Shown here: piece after piece, positions 1 through 6,382 of the stretch
How the letters are laid out: each line of letters starts with the position of its first letter
Position numbering within the stretch: position 1 is the stretch's first letter
Origin: Rickettsia typhi
GTDB lineage: Bacteria > Pseudomonadota > Alphaproteobacteria > Rickettsiales > UBA1997
NCBI GenBank assembly: GCA_945906835.1
Contig: CAMDRL010000061.1
Coordinates: 1 to 7,762 of the forward strand
Length of the DNA stretch: 7,762 nt
Reading direction: 5' to 3'
Translations under genes and position numbers: made by a program
The notes under the pieces: generated by a model
The model's input: only the letters and a program-made list of their open reading frames with translations
Database searches by the model: none
What the model was told of the DNA's origin: nothing

Positions 1-28
1 GTATAGAATCTTAATATAGTGCAAATTG

Positions 29-129
29 ACCCTGCAACAAGTGTGGGGTGACAAATTGGAAGTGCGGGTGTTTACATTTGCAAATAAGAATTCACTCTCA
101 AGCTTGTCACCCCGAACTTGTTGTGGGGT
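29..129. repeat. Pair of inverted 26-bp intergenic repeat units
   Basis: Two 26-bp arms (29-54 and 104-129) are reverse complements with 4 mismatches by eye. Each arm is itself a small imperfect palindrome with CCCC/GGGG-type ends around a CAACAAG/CTTGTTG core. They lie downstream of the ligase gene, which ends at 188 on the minus strand. Short palindromes of this general look (GTCACCCCGAACTTG-like) are dispersed between genes in many bacterial genomes, so this is most likely two copies of a genome-wide intergenic repeat. A role as a transcript-end hairpin is possible, but no U-run follows on either strand. Confidence 0.55.
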
Positions 130-187
130 CCATCTTGTCAAGATCTCAAACCTTTATTCATAAAGGATTAATTATCTAAATTTAATT

Positions 188-1060
188 TTATAAATCCTCT
201 CTAACCCTCATAAAACTAGCAAATCGTGGCTTATTATTTTTAGTTTTTCCAAAAAATTTATAAGTAATAACAGCGCCAATTTTTGGTGGGAATTTTCTTT
301 GTGAGTTGGTAAAGCCAGTGCCAATTTTAAAGCGGATTTTTTCTTTATTTTCAACCAGCATTGCCCCCATCATTCCAGTAAATTTGCCTTCTCCAGCAAT
401 ATGTGAGATTACCACAGCTTCGGCATCTTCAAAAGTTTTTAATTTTAATAAATCATCATTGCGAACTGCTTGATATAAGGAATCATCGCGATGCAACATC
501 AATCCTTCACCACCATTTTTTACTATTTCATTAAGTTTCTTGGTTAAATTTTGATGAGTAGAAATTTTTGATTGTTCAATAACTTTCAGATATTTTGAGC
601 CAGAATTTGCAACCAGATTTTTCATAGCTTCAAGCCGTTTTGTAAAAACTCCCTCATGTTTTGGCATGTCAAATAACATCAAACGAACCATCTTCCAGCC
701 TTCATCATCAGGAATTTCAGTGCGTACAATTCCCGATAATTCTTCAAATTTACCACGACCAATCCACAACTCACCTTCAAGATGTTCTTTAGGAAAATCA
801 GCGATAAACCATTTTGGTGCATTATAAATATTCCCTTCGCGAGAAATAAGTTTTTCCCCATCCCAATAAGCACGGACTCCATCAAGCTTTTCACTGACTA
901 AATAATTTTTTACATCAATATTTTTGTGATAAAGATTAGCTAATTGAATTTCTGGTTTTTGTGATGAACTCTGAGCAAAACTTGTGGATAAAGATGTGAG
1001 TAATAAATTTAAAATGAAGAAAAAAAGAAAAGCAGGTAAAGGTGAGTTTGAGTTTTTCAT
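188..1060 (-). CDS. Periplasmic ATP-dependent DNA ligase (Lig E type)
   Basis: A 290-aa protein with an N-terminal Sec signal: a hydrophobic stretch at about residues 10-28, with likely cleavage after SFA near residue 29. The nucleotidyltransferase motifs of ATP-dependent DNA ligases are in order: motif I EKLDGVR with adenylated Lys58; SREGN with Arg74; motif III LEGELW (Glu95-Glu97 region); LMLFDMP at about 127-133; motif IV GGEGLML with Glu185; motif V LLKLK with Lys206/Lys208. A compact OB-fold domain follows to the C-terminus, ending in the family-typical PRFASFMRVRED. Length and the lack of extra domains fit Lig E, which seals nicks in DNA and is exported in several naturally competent proteobacteria. 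The ATG at 1060 directly precedes the signal peptide; no Shine-Dalgarno is visible. It lies 86 bp downstream of the ATP10-like gene on the same strand, so co-transcription is possible. All catalytic motifs are intact. Confidence 0.93.
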   Translation of the reverse strand: MKNSNSPLPAFLFFFILNLLLTSLSTSFAQSSSQKPEIQLANLYHKNIDVKNYLVSEKLDGVRAYWDGEKLISREGNIYNAPKWFIADFPKEHLEGELWIGRGKFEELSGIVRTEIPDDEGWKMVRLMLFDMPKHEGVFTKRLEAMKNLVANSGSKYLKVIEQSKISTHQNLTKKLNEIVKNGGEGLMLHRDDSLYQAVRNDDLLKLKTFEDAEAVVISHIAGEGKFTGMMGAMLVENKEKIRFKIGTGFTNSQRKFPPKIGAVITYKFFGKTKNNKPRFASFMRVREDL

Positions 1061-1088
1061 AAAAATTTTGGTGATTATTCTGTTGCTT

Positions 1089-1127
1089 CGTCATCCCTGA
1101 TTTTGCAAAGTAAAATCAAAGATAACG
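1089..1127. repeat. Intergenic imperfect hairpin between ATP10-like and ligase genes
   Basis: A 39-nt imperfect inverted repeat: the inner stem TGATTTT (1098-1104) / AAAATCA (1112-1118) has a 7-nt loop, and it extends outward with a few mismatches to CGT / ACG at the ends. It lies in the 86-bp gap between two minus-strand genes. No U-run follows on the minus strand, so a rho-independent terminator is unlikely. A dispersed intergenic palindrome or an RNA-processing hairpin is more likely. Whether other copies exist cannot be seen here. Confidence 0.35.
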
Positions 1128-1146
1128 AGTGTTTTTAATAGATTTT

Positions 1147-1686
1147 TTATGAGTCTATAACTTTCATCAAATCCTTAATCTTTTTATCATTCACAACTCC
1201 TTCCTCGCTCCATAAAATTTTACCATCTTTATTGATTAACAAAGCATAAATTTCATCCTCTTTCATTTTACTAATCTTAAAAAACTCGTCGCGATTAGTG
1301 TAAACAGTAATTGTGCGTTTTCTGGCTGCTGCATCGGGAATGCCAAAACGCATGCCATTATTAACCCAAAATCTTTTGAAAGTTGATAATTCATAAATTA
1401 ATGGAATTTCAAAAAAACTTAGATTTGGTTTTTCTTTTAAAATTGGTGTGATGGCATTAATCCAAGTATCAACTTGTGCTTGCTGTTCACGCTTAAAAGC
1501 AACTACCACCAAATTAAATTCATTTTTAAAAACTTGTGGTAACTCTTGTTTATTGCCTTCAAGATCAATTCCAGAAACTTTTGGGAAGTAATTATTTTGA
1601 TTGGCGGAAATTTTTGAATTTTCGCCAGATTTGATTAGACAAGCTTGTAATGAAAATAGTAGAAGCAGAAATTTTAATTTTTTCAT
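1147..1686 (-). CDS. ATP10-like thioredoxin-fold lipoprotein
   Basis: A 179-aa protein with a type II lipoprotein signal: Lys-rich start, Leu-rich core, lipobox LQAC, lipidated Cys16. The rest resembles the bacterial relatives of the mitochondrial F1Fo-assembly factor Atp10: FPKVSGIDLEG at about 34-44 (typical opening of the thioredoxin-like fold), VVAFKREQQ at about 61-69, a conserved Trp75, GMRFGIPD at about 111-118, the RTITVYT strand at about 124-130, and a LLINKDGKILW strand pair at about 149-159. It has no CxxC, so it is probably not a thiol-disulfide oxidoreductase despite the fold; the only Cys is the lipid anchor. The function of bacterial members is not established. The ATG at 1686 directly precedes the signal and no Shine-Dalgarno is visible. 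It is upstream of the exported ligase and separated from katG by a 169-bp palindrome and a hairpin. The family call rests on motif memory and is fairly firm; the role is unknown. Confidence 0.75.
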   Translation of the reverse strand: MKKLKFLLLLFSLQACLIKSGENSKISANQNNYFPKVSGIDLEGNKQELPQVFKNEFNLVVVAFKREQQAQVDTWINAITPILKEKPNLSFFEIPLIYELSTFKRFWVNNGMRFGIPDAAARKRTITVYTNRDEFFKISKMKEDEIYALLINKDGKILWSEEGVVNDKKIKDLMKVIDS

Positions 1687-1705
1687 TTTTAAGTATTAAA
1701 TAATT

Positions 1706-1734
1706 TTAGTAAAATGGTTGAAAAATTATGACAA
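1706..1734 (-). promoter_or_regulatory. Candidate promoter for the ATP10-like gene
   Basis: On the minus strand, TTGTCA (1734-1729) resembles a -35 box at 5 of 6 positions. A weaker TACTAA (1711-1706) follows 17 bp later and would end about 20 bp before the ATG at 1686. This is the only space between the palindrome and the gene. The -10 match is poor (3 of 6) and the region is A+T rich, so it could arise by chance. Confidence 0.25.
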
Positions 1735-1738
1735 CTTA

Positions 1739-1907
1739 CTTAGACGCTGTTAGCTAATTATTTTTATCCCATATTTAGCCCTGTTTTTGCTTATTTTTTG
1801 ACAAAATTATTCAAAATATATCCAAAATATTTATCATAATTTTGTCAAAAAAGCGCCAAAAACATGTCAAAATCTGTGCTAAAAATAATTAGCTAACAGC
1901 GTCTAAG
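1739..1907. repeat. 169-bp long palindrome with 28-bp perfect terminal inverted repeats (MITE-like)
   Basis: The outer arms 1739-1766 and 1880-1907 are perfect 28-bp reverse complements. Inner arms 1794-1810 and 1836-1852 are perfect 17-bp reverse complements. The stretches between (1767-1793 against 1853-1879) are equal in length and still pair at roughly two thirds of positions, so the whole element folds into one long hairpin with a loop of about 25 nt (1811-1835). It contains no ORF. TA dinucleotides sit at mirror positions near both ends (1741-1742 and 1904-1905), which would fit a TA-targeting element, but the symmetry prevents separating duplication from arm. Likely a miniature inverted-repeat element; copies elsewhere cannot be checked here. 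Confidence 0.8.
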
Positions 1908-1939
1908 CAAAAGATGGTAAAGCCCACCATCTTTTGCTT
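1905..1939 (-). terminator. Hairpin terminator candidate downstream of katG
   Basis: A 14-bp perfect stem (1905-1918 / 1926-1939) with a 7-nt loop lies 9 bp after the katG stop codon, as expected for a rho-independent terminator. Read on the minus strand, the 3' arm is T-rich (CTTTTGCTT), but the sequence then passes straight into the 169-bp palindrome, sharing 3 bp with it, so a normal U-tail is missing. The palindrome may have landed in, or replaced, the tail. Confidence 0.6.
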
Positions 1940-1948
1940 TTCAATAAG

Positions 1949-4174
1949 TTATTTCAAATCAAAGCGATCTGCATTCATAACTTTTACCCAAGCTTTGACG
2001 AAGTCTTTAACAAATTTTTCTTTTGCATTATCGCTTGCATAAACTTCAGCAATGGCGCGAAGTTCTGAGCTTGAGCCAAACATTAAATCAACTGGAGTTG
2101 CCTTCCACTTAACTTCACCGCTTTTGCGATCAACAGCTTCGTAAACACCTTCTGATTTTTCAGATTTTTTCCATTCAACCGACATATCAAGTAAATTAAC
2201 AAAGAAATCATTAGTCAATTTACCTGGTTGTTTGGTTAAAATGCCTTTTTGACAATGTTTTGAATTTGCATCCAAAGCTCGCAAACCGCCAACCAAAACT
2301 GTCATTTCTGGAACTGTTAAGTTTAGCAAGTAAGCGCGATCTATCATGGCATTGATTGGTGAAGTCACAGCATCTTTGTTGTAATAGTTTCTAAAGCCAT
2401 CAGCTTTTGGTTCAAGAACTGCAAAAGATTTAACATCAGTTTGCTCTTGAGTGGCATCAGCTCTGCCAATTGCAAAAGGAACTTTAATATTCACTCCTGC
2501 TTCTTTGGCAGATTTTTCAATTGCTGCGGAACCTCCAAGAACAATCACATCAGCCAAAGAAACTTGTTTGCCACTGGTTAAAGATTTATTAAAATCTTTT
2601 TGAACTTTTTCCAAAATAGCTAAAACTTTAGCTAGTTCTTTTGGATCATTTGCTTCCCAATTTTTTTGTGGCTCTAAGCGAATTCTGGCGCCATTGGCTC
2701 CACCACGCATATCAGTTTCGCGATAGCTGGCAGCAGAAGACCAAGCTGTTCTAACAAGCTGCGAATTGCTTAAACCTGATTTCAAGATTTGTGCTTTTAA
2801 TTTTTCAATTTCAGCAACATTAATTGCTTTATATTTGATTTCTGGAATTGGATCTTGCCAGATTAAAACTTCTTTTGGCGAATCTTTGCCAACATATCTG
2901 GCGCTTGGCCCCATATCGCGATGAGTTAACTTAAACCAAGCTTTGGCAAAGGCTTTTTCAAACTCTTTTGGATTATCTAAAAAGCGTTTAGAAATCTCAC
3001 GATATTTTGGATCTTCTTTAAGCGACAAGTCTGTTGTTAACATAACTGGTGCATGTTTTTTTGTAGCGTCATGAGCGTCAGGAACAGTTTCTGCTGCCTG
3101 ATTTTTTTCAGGAATCCATTGAATTGCGCCAGCTGGACTTCTGGTTTGAACCCAGTTGTAAGCAAATAAAGTTTTTAAATAACCCATTGTCCACTTTGTT
3201 GGATTTGCATTCCAAGCGCCTTCCAATCCACTTGTTACTGTGTCGATACCCTTGCCTGTGCCACATTTATTTTTCCAGCCAAAGCCTTGCGCTTCAATTT
3301 CACTTGCGGTTGGTTCAGCGCCAATGCATTTTTTAACCTTATGTGCACCATGATTTTTACCAAAAGTGTGACCGCCAGCAATCAAAGCAACGGTTTCTTC
3401 ATCATTCATTGCCATATTACCAAAAGTTTCGCGAATTTGCGCTGCCGCAGCAATTGGGTCGCCACTGCCATTTGGACCTTCTGGATTTACATAAATTAAA
3501 CCCATGGTTGTTGAGCCAAGATTTTTTACTAACTTGCCATTTTTATCAAAACGATCGCTTGCCATAAATTTATTTTCAGGACCCCAATAAACCAAATCTG
3601 GCTCAAAGTCATCAGTTCTTCCGCCAGCAAAACCCATGGTTTTAAAGCCCATTGATTCAAGTGCTACATTGCCTGATAAAACCATCAAATCAGCCCAAGA
3701 AACTTGATTGCCATATTTCTTTTTAACTGTCCATAACAAGCGTCTGGCTTTGTCTAAGCTGGCATTATCTGGCCAGCTGTTAAGTGGTTCAAATCTTTGT
3801 TGTCCGCCGCCAGCACCACCTCTACCATCTTCTGTTCTGTAAGTTCCAGCGCTGTGCCATGCCATGCGAATAAAGAATGGACCATAATTTCCATAATCCG
3901 CTGGCCACCAATCTTGTGAGGTCATCATAACTTTTTTGATGTCGGTTTTTAAGGCATCAATATCAACTTTTTTAAACTCTTTGGCATAATTAAAATTTTT
4001 GTCAAAAGGGCTTGATTCAGCTGCATGCGAGCGAAGCGGAGATAAATTAACTTTATTTGGCCACCAAAATTCATTTGATTTTACTTCAGAATTAGCATGA
4101 TTTTGGTTATATTTGGGAGCTGTACATCCTGCAATTGCAAGGGAAGTGATCAAAAGAAATTTATTTATTTTCAT
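1949..4174 (-). CDS. katG: Catalase-peroxidase KatG, exported as a predicted lipoprotein
   Basis: A bifunctional haem catalase/peroxidase that removes H2O2, 741 aa from the ATG at 4174. That start is chosen because it opens a lipoprotein signal (MKINKFLLI...AIAGC, lipidated Cys17). The frame runs 17 codons further up to a TTG at 4225, but that would bury the signal and overlap a dead transposase. Catalytic set, in 741-aa numbering: distal Arg103, Trp106, His107 in [12 protein letters not shown]; the Trp106-Tyr228-Met254 cross-link residues at the same spacing as in Mycobacterium KatG (107/229/255); proximal His269 in GGHTFG; proximal Trp321; its Asp partner in TTDLSL near 382. The haem-free C-terminal half is present (about 430-741). 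Cys283 and Cys304 flank the loop after the proximal His and could form a disulfide in the periplasm (inference). Periplasmic KatG/KatP forms are known; lipid anchoring is unusual. No OxyR or Fur site is recognised. Only 53 bp separate the start from the upstream pseudogene. Confidence 0.97.
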   Translation of the reverse strand: MKINKFLLITSLAIAGCTAPKYNQNHANSEVKSNEFWWPNKVNLSPLRSHAAESSPFDKNFNYAKEFKKVDIDALKTDIKKVMMTSQDWWPADYGNYGPFFIRMAWHSAGTYRTEDGRGGAGGGQQRFEPLNSWPDNASLDKARRLLWTVKKKYGNQVSWADLMVLSGNVALESMGFKTMGFAGGRTDDFEPDLVYWGPENKFMASDRFDKNGKLVKNLGSTTMGLIYVNPEGPNGSGDPIAAAAQIRETFGNMAMNDEETVALIAGGHTFGKNHGAHKVKKCIGAEPTASEIEAQGFGWKNKCGTGKGIDTVTSGLEGAWNANPTKWTMGYLKTLFAYNWVQTRSPAGAIQWIPEKNQAAETVPDAHDATKKHAPVMLTTDLSLKEDPKYREISKRFLDNPKEFEKAFAKAWFKLTHRDMGPSARYVGKDSPKEVLIWQDPIPEIKYKAINVAEIEKLKAQILKSGLSNSQLVRTAWSSAASYRETDMRGGANGARIRLEPQKNWEANDPKELAKVLAILEKVQKDFNKSLTSGKQVSLADVIVLGGSAAIEKSAKEAGVNIKVPFAIGRADATQEQTDVKSFAVLEPKADGFRNYYNKDAVTSPINAMIDRAYLLNLTVPEMTVLVGGLRALDANSKHCQKGILTKQPGKLTNDFFVNLLDMSVEWKKSEKSEGVYEAVDRKSGEVKWKATPVDLMFGSSSELRAIAEVYASDNAKEKFVKDFVKAWVKVMNADRFDLK

Positions 4175-4227
4175 GATTAAATATTTTATTAGTTGGATAG
4201 AAGAATTTAATAAGGGTTTAGACAACT

Positions 4228-4773
4228 TTAGAGACGAAATTCCCTCAACATTTTCAATAATATAGCATAAAGATTTAACTTTCTATTATTAAACCTGAAC
4301 TCACATTCTTTTAAATGAATAACAAAATTATCATCTGTTAATCCATTAAACTTTGCTAATCTTCTTTTGCAATAACTCCAGAAAGATTCAATGCTGTTAA
4401 CATGACATTTTCCTCTAGCAAATTCATTGTGAGAATGAAAAACTCTGTGATAAGTATATTCATTAAAAACTAAACCATCATAAGCCTTCCATCCATCTTT
4501 ATTAATTGTTGAACCTTCAAGTATTTTACCTATATTATTGGTAATAGCTGTTGTCTGGTACAGTTTTTAACTATTTCAACATAAACTTTACTATCTCTTT
4601 TTAATAAGCCAAATACAGGTGTTTTACCAGCAGCTCCTCTGTCTCTTTTTCCTCTTACTCTTTTATCTCCAAAATAAGATTCATCTAATTCAAACTCACC
4701 ATCTTCTTTGTTGTTAGCAATTATATTATTTGCAAATAGATGTTGGCGAATCTCGTTAAATATTTTATTTATT
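4228..4773 (-). pseudogene. IS1595-type (ISXO2-like) transposase remnant, truncated and frameshifted
   Basis: Reading the minus strand gives an ISXO2-like transposase core in two frames. The first part, from about 4773 to 4533, contains FELDESYFGDKR (the first catalytic Asp region), GKTPVFGLLKR and VYVEIVKN. The second part, from about 4530 to 4228, contains STINKDGWKAYDGLV (second Asp), RVFHSHNEFARGKCHVNSIESFWS (third acidic position), [21 protein letters not shown], and a TAA stop at 4230-4228. The frame changes around 4531-4532, where one base appears lost. The N-terminal DNA-binding part, roughly 60 residues in the family, is missing because the composite IS begins at 4774. The gene cannot make a working transposase. 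Its stop lies only 53 bp before the katG ATG, so the old IS end must lie within the katG leader. Confidence 0.85.
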
Positions 4774-4796
4774 GGGGACGTTGCAAATCTAACTTT
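4774..4796 (+). repeat. Left terminal inverted repeat of the IS-b type
   Basis: 23 bp, the perfect reverse complement of 6383-6405. The same sequence with one substitution (C to A at the sixth base) opens the second IS-b copy at 6687. Confidence 0.88.
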
Positions 4797-4878
4797 TTAA
4801 AAAACCTAAGCTCAAAAATTTTTGCAACCCAAAAACTGGGAAATTTTATTATTTTTTTGAGTCAAATTCGATTAATTT

Positions 4879-4901
4879 TTGGTAAATTTCTTGGTAAATT
4901 T
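4879..4901 (+). repeat. Subterminal tandem 11-mer in the IS-b end
   Basis: TTGGTAAATTT occurs twice at a 12-bp period (4879-4889 and 4891-4901), followed by looser TTGGTGA copies. The same arrangement is kept in the other IS-b end at 6792-6814. Repeats just inside an IS end can be transposase-binding sites; that role is inferred. Confidence 0.45.
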
Positions 4902-4947
4902 GGAAATTTTGGTGATTTGGTGAACGATTGGCGCACCACTCCCTTGT

Positions 4948-5020
4948 TCATGTCGTGAGAGGCGGTGGATCGGTAATTAAGTTTAGAGAATCGTTGGTTA
5001 ACACTACGAGCCTTTTAAGA
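4948..5020 (-). pseudogene. Fossil C-terminus of an IS-b transposase
   Basis: The minus strand from 5019 to the TGA at 4950-4948 encodes LKRLVVLTNDSLNLITDPPP LTT then stop. This is the same 23-residue tail as the second IS-b transposase; the one substitution in the coding part is silent in a proline codon. The rest of the gene is gone, replaced at 5020 by the IS-a end. Confidence 0.85.
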
Positions 5021-5168
5021 GACTGTCGCAAAATCAACCCAATAAACTATAAAAAAATCTCTTAAAGAAATCTAAAAACCCCTTGCCATTCAACCCAATT
5101 TATTTAAAATAACAACCAGTTAAAGCCTTTGTTTATCTGTCTATAACAAGGTTTCATAAAAAGTTATT

Positions 5169-5184
5169 TTACTAAATTTAGTAA
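5169..5184. promoter_or_regulatory. 16-bp perfect palindrome just before the IS-a transposase start
   Basis: TTACTAAATTTAGTAA is a perfect 16-bp palindrome ending 8 bp before the ATG at 5193. It covers the place where a ribosome-binding site would be, and no Shine-Dalgarno is seen. It could be an operator for self-repression or a translation-limiting hairpin. In such A+T-rich DNA chance is not excluded. Confidence 0.35.
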
Positions 5185-5192
5185 TTGAAAAA

Positions 5193-6197
5193 ATGCAAAC
5201 AGAAATAGTAAATCTTAATGATTTGGTAAAAAAAGATCATCCTTACCGTAAATTGCTTTCAATCATCGATTTTTCTGGACTTGCAAAGAATATTACCAAT
5301 ATCAAGAACAATCAGGCAGTTGGCAGAGCTGGATACAGTGTTGATGCTTGCCTTAAAATGCTAGTTTTACAATTCATGGAAGATTTATCTGACCGTGAGC
5401 TGGAAAGATTCATCGCAGAAAATAATGCAGCAAAATTATTCTGTGATTTTTCTCTAATCAGCCAAACCCCAGATCATAGCCTGTTTAGTCTCGTAAGACA
5501 AAGCATCGGAACTAATAATTTAGCTTCAATCTTCAACTCTGTTCGTGAACAATTAAAACAAAAAGGCTTTATTAGAGAAATCTTCACCTTCGTTGATTCT
5601 AGTCAACTAATCAGCAAGATTCATCTTTGGAATGAAAGAGACAAGGCAATTGCGGAAGGTTTGGAGAAATTTAATAACTGCGTTATTGAAGAAAACAAAA
5701 GTAAAAATATCAACAATAGTAAAAGAATAAAGATTATTGACGAACAAGCCCGCTTTGGATGCAAAGGTAAAAACAAACATTGGTATGGCTACAAAAGACA
5801 TGTGTCAGTTGATATGCAATCAGGATTAATCAATAAGGTCGCAGTAACACCAGCTAATGTTTCTGATGCCAAAGCTGTTCGGCATATTCTTCCAAAACAA
5901 GGTGCGATATTTGGTGATAAAGGCTATTGTACCAGAGATTCAACCATTCATATGAAAATCAAAAATCTTCATAACTGCACTATCAAAACCAACAACATGA
6001 AAGATAAAAATTTTGATAAAGATAAATGGATTTCAAAAGCAAGATCTCCTTATGAGCGAGTATTCAGCAAAGTCAGCAACAGAAGCAGGTATCGCGGGAT
6101 GGCAAAAAATCAGTTCCAAGTTTTTATGGAAAGTCTGGCGTTTAATTTTAAAAGATTGATAAGGCTTGAAGATGAAAAGCTGAGTTTTGCAACATAA
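5193..6197 (+). CDS. IS5-family transposase (IS-a)
   Basis: A 334-aa DDE transposase that cuts and joins the ends of its own element. An N-terminal DUF772-like domain spans about 1-120 (LQFMEDLSDRELERFIAEN, then TPDHSLFSLVR). The RNase H-like catalytic core has Asp135 in FTFVDSS, Asp242 in FGDKGYC and Glu288 in SPYERVFS, followed by RSRYRGMAKNQ and a C-terminal AFNFKRL helix. An Asn/Lys-rich insert lies at about 155-185 before ARFGCKGKNKHWYGYKRHVS. Length and domain order are normal for the family and there is no frameshift, so it may be active. The ATG at 5193 follows a 16-bp palindrome and lacks a Shine-Dalgarno. The gene points away from katG, opposite to the IS-b transposase remains around it. 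It is clearly related to the IS-b enzyme at 6861-7762, but not a copy of it. Confidence 0.93.
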   Translation: MQTEIVNLNDLVKKDHPYRKLLSIIDFSGLAKNITNIKNNQAVGRAGYSVDACLKMLVLQFMEDLSDRELERFIAENNAAKLFCDFSLISQTPDHSLFSLVRQSIGTNNLASIFNSVREQLKQKGFIREIFTFVDSSQLISKIHLWNERDKAIAEGLEKFNNCVIEENKSKNINNSKRIKIIDEQARFGCKGKNKHWYGYKRHVSVDMQSGLINKVAVTPANVSDAKAVRHILPKQGAIFGDKGYCTRDSTIHMKIKNLHNCTIKTNNMKDKNFDKDKWISKARSPYERVFSKVSNRSRYRGMAKNQFQVFMESLAFNFKRLIRLEDEKLSFAT

Positions 6198-6370
6198 AAA
6201 GGAAAGACAGGGGGGAGTTTTGTGTTTAAATCAAGAATCACAACAAAATAAAGCCTTTAGGGGCAAATAAAATATGAAAATTCTAGAAAATTACTAAAGA
6301 TTTTAGGTGTAAAAATTTATATTCTTGGTAATTGGATTTAATTTGTTAAAAAAATTTGAAATTTGAATTA

Positions 6371-6382
6371 TGCGACACTCTC
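6371..6382 (-). repeat. Right terminal inverted repeat of IS-a
   Basis: TGCGACACTCTC is the reverse complement of the left IS-a end (5019-5030) with one mismatch. It is directly followed by the 23-bp IS-b repeat, so the two IS ends abut without spacer. Confidence 0.7.

Larger units (their letters stand above)
4774..5020 (-). repeat. IS-b 3'-end direct repeat, copy 1 (247 bp)
   Basis: This segment aligns without gaps to 6687-6933, with about 5 substitutions by eye (about 98% identical). It holds the IS-b inverted repeat, an A+T-rich subterminal region and the last codons of the IS-b transposase. The match stops abruptly at 5020, where IS-a begins. The 4774-5192 stretch otherwise holds no gene, only this fragment and the IS-a left end. 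Confidence 0.92.
5019..6382 (+). mobile_element. IS-a, complete IS5-like insertion sequence
   Basis: About 1364 bp, bounded by 12-bp inverted repeats with one mismatch: GAGACTGTCGCA at 5019-5030 and its counterpart GAGAGTGTCGCA read backwards from 6382 to 6371. The single gene is an intact transposase at 5193-6197 with 162 bp of leader and about 185 bp of trailer. The ends resemble the IS-b ends (shared GTCGCAAA / GTTGCAAA core), so the two elements are relatives. No convincing target duplication flanks IS-a; the exact outer base is uncertain by 2 bp because GA/TC could be host or IS. Confidence 0.75.

Noticed and set aside
151..166. Six-base hairpin CCTTTA/TAAAGG after the ligase gene as a terminator.
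   Set aside because: The stem is short and A+T rich and no U-run follows on the minus strand; chance is likely in this DNA.
679..894. 71-aa minus-strand frame inside the ligase gene.
   Set aside because: It lies entirely within the ligase in another frame; all ligase motifs are in the longer frame.
1739..1907. Long palindrome considered as a tRNA, riboswitch or phage attachment site.
   Set aside because: The full-length symmetry, A+T richness and lack of any recognised RNA fold or adjacent integrase do not fit these.
3124..3567. Short plus-strand open frames opposite katG.
   Set aside because: They are antisense shadows of the strongly conserved katG coding sequence, with no start signals or recognisable domains.
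4175..4225. Upstream extension of katG to a TTG at 4225 (758 aa).
   Set aside because: It adds 17 residues before a clean lipoprotein signal, starts with TTG and runs into the IS1595 remnant. The ATG at 4174 gives a sensible signal peptide.
4879..4901. Short tandem repeats considered as a CRISPR or iteron origin.
   Set aside because: Only two close copies without spacers, located inside an IS end; no replication or cas gene is present.
4740..4958. 72-aa plus-strand open frame across the IS1595/IS-b junction.
   Set aside because: It spans the IS boundary, is low-complexity (Phe/Leu/Gly-rich from A+T-rich repeats) and resembles no protein.
5607..5801. Minus-strand frame inside the IS-a transposase.
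   Set aside because: Shadow of the transposase, whose DDE motifs are on the plus strand.
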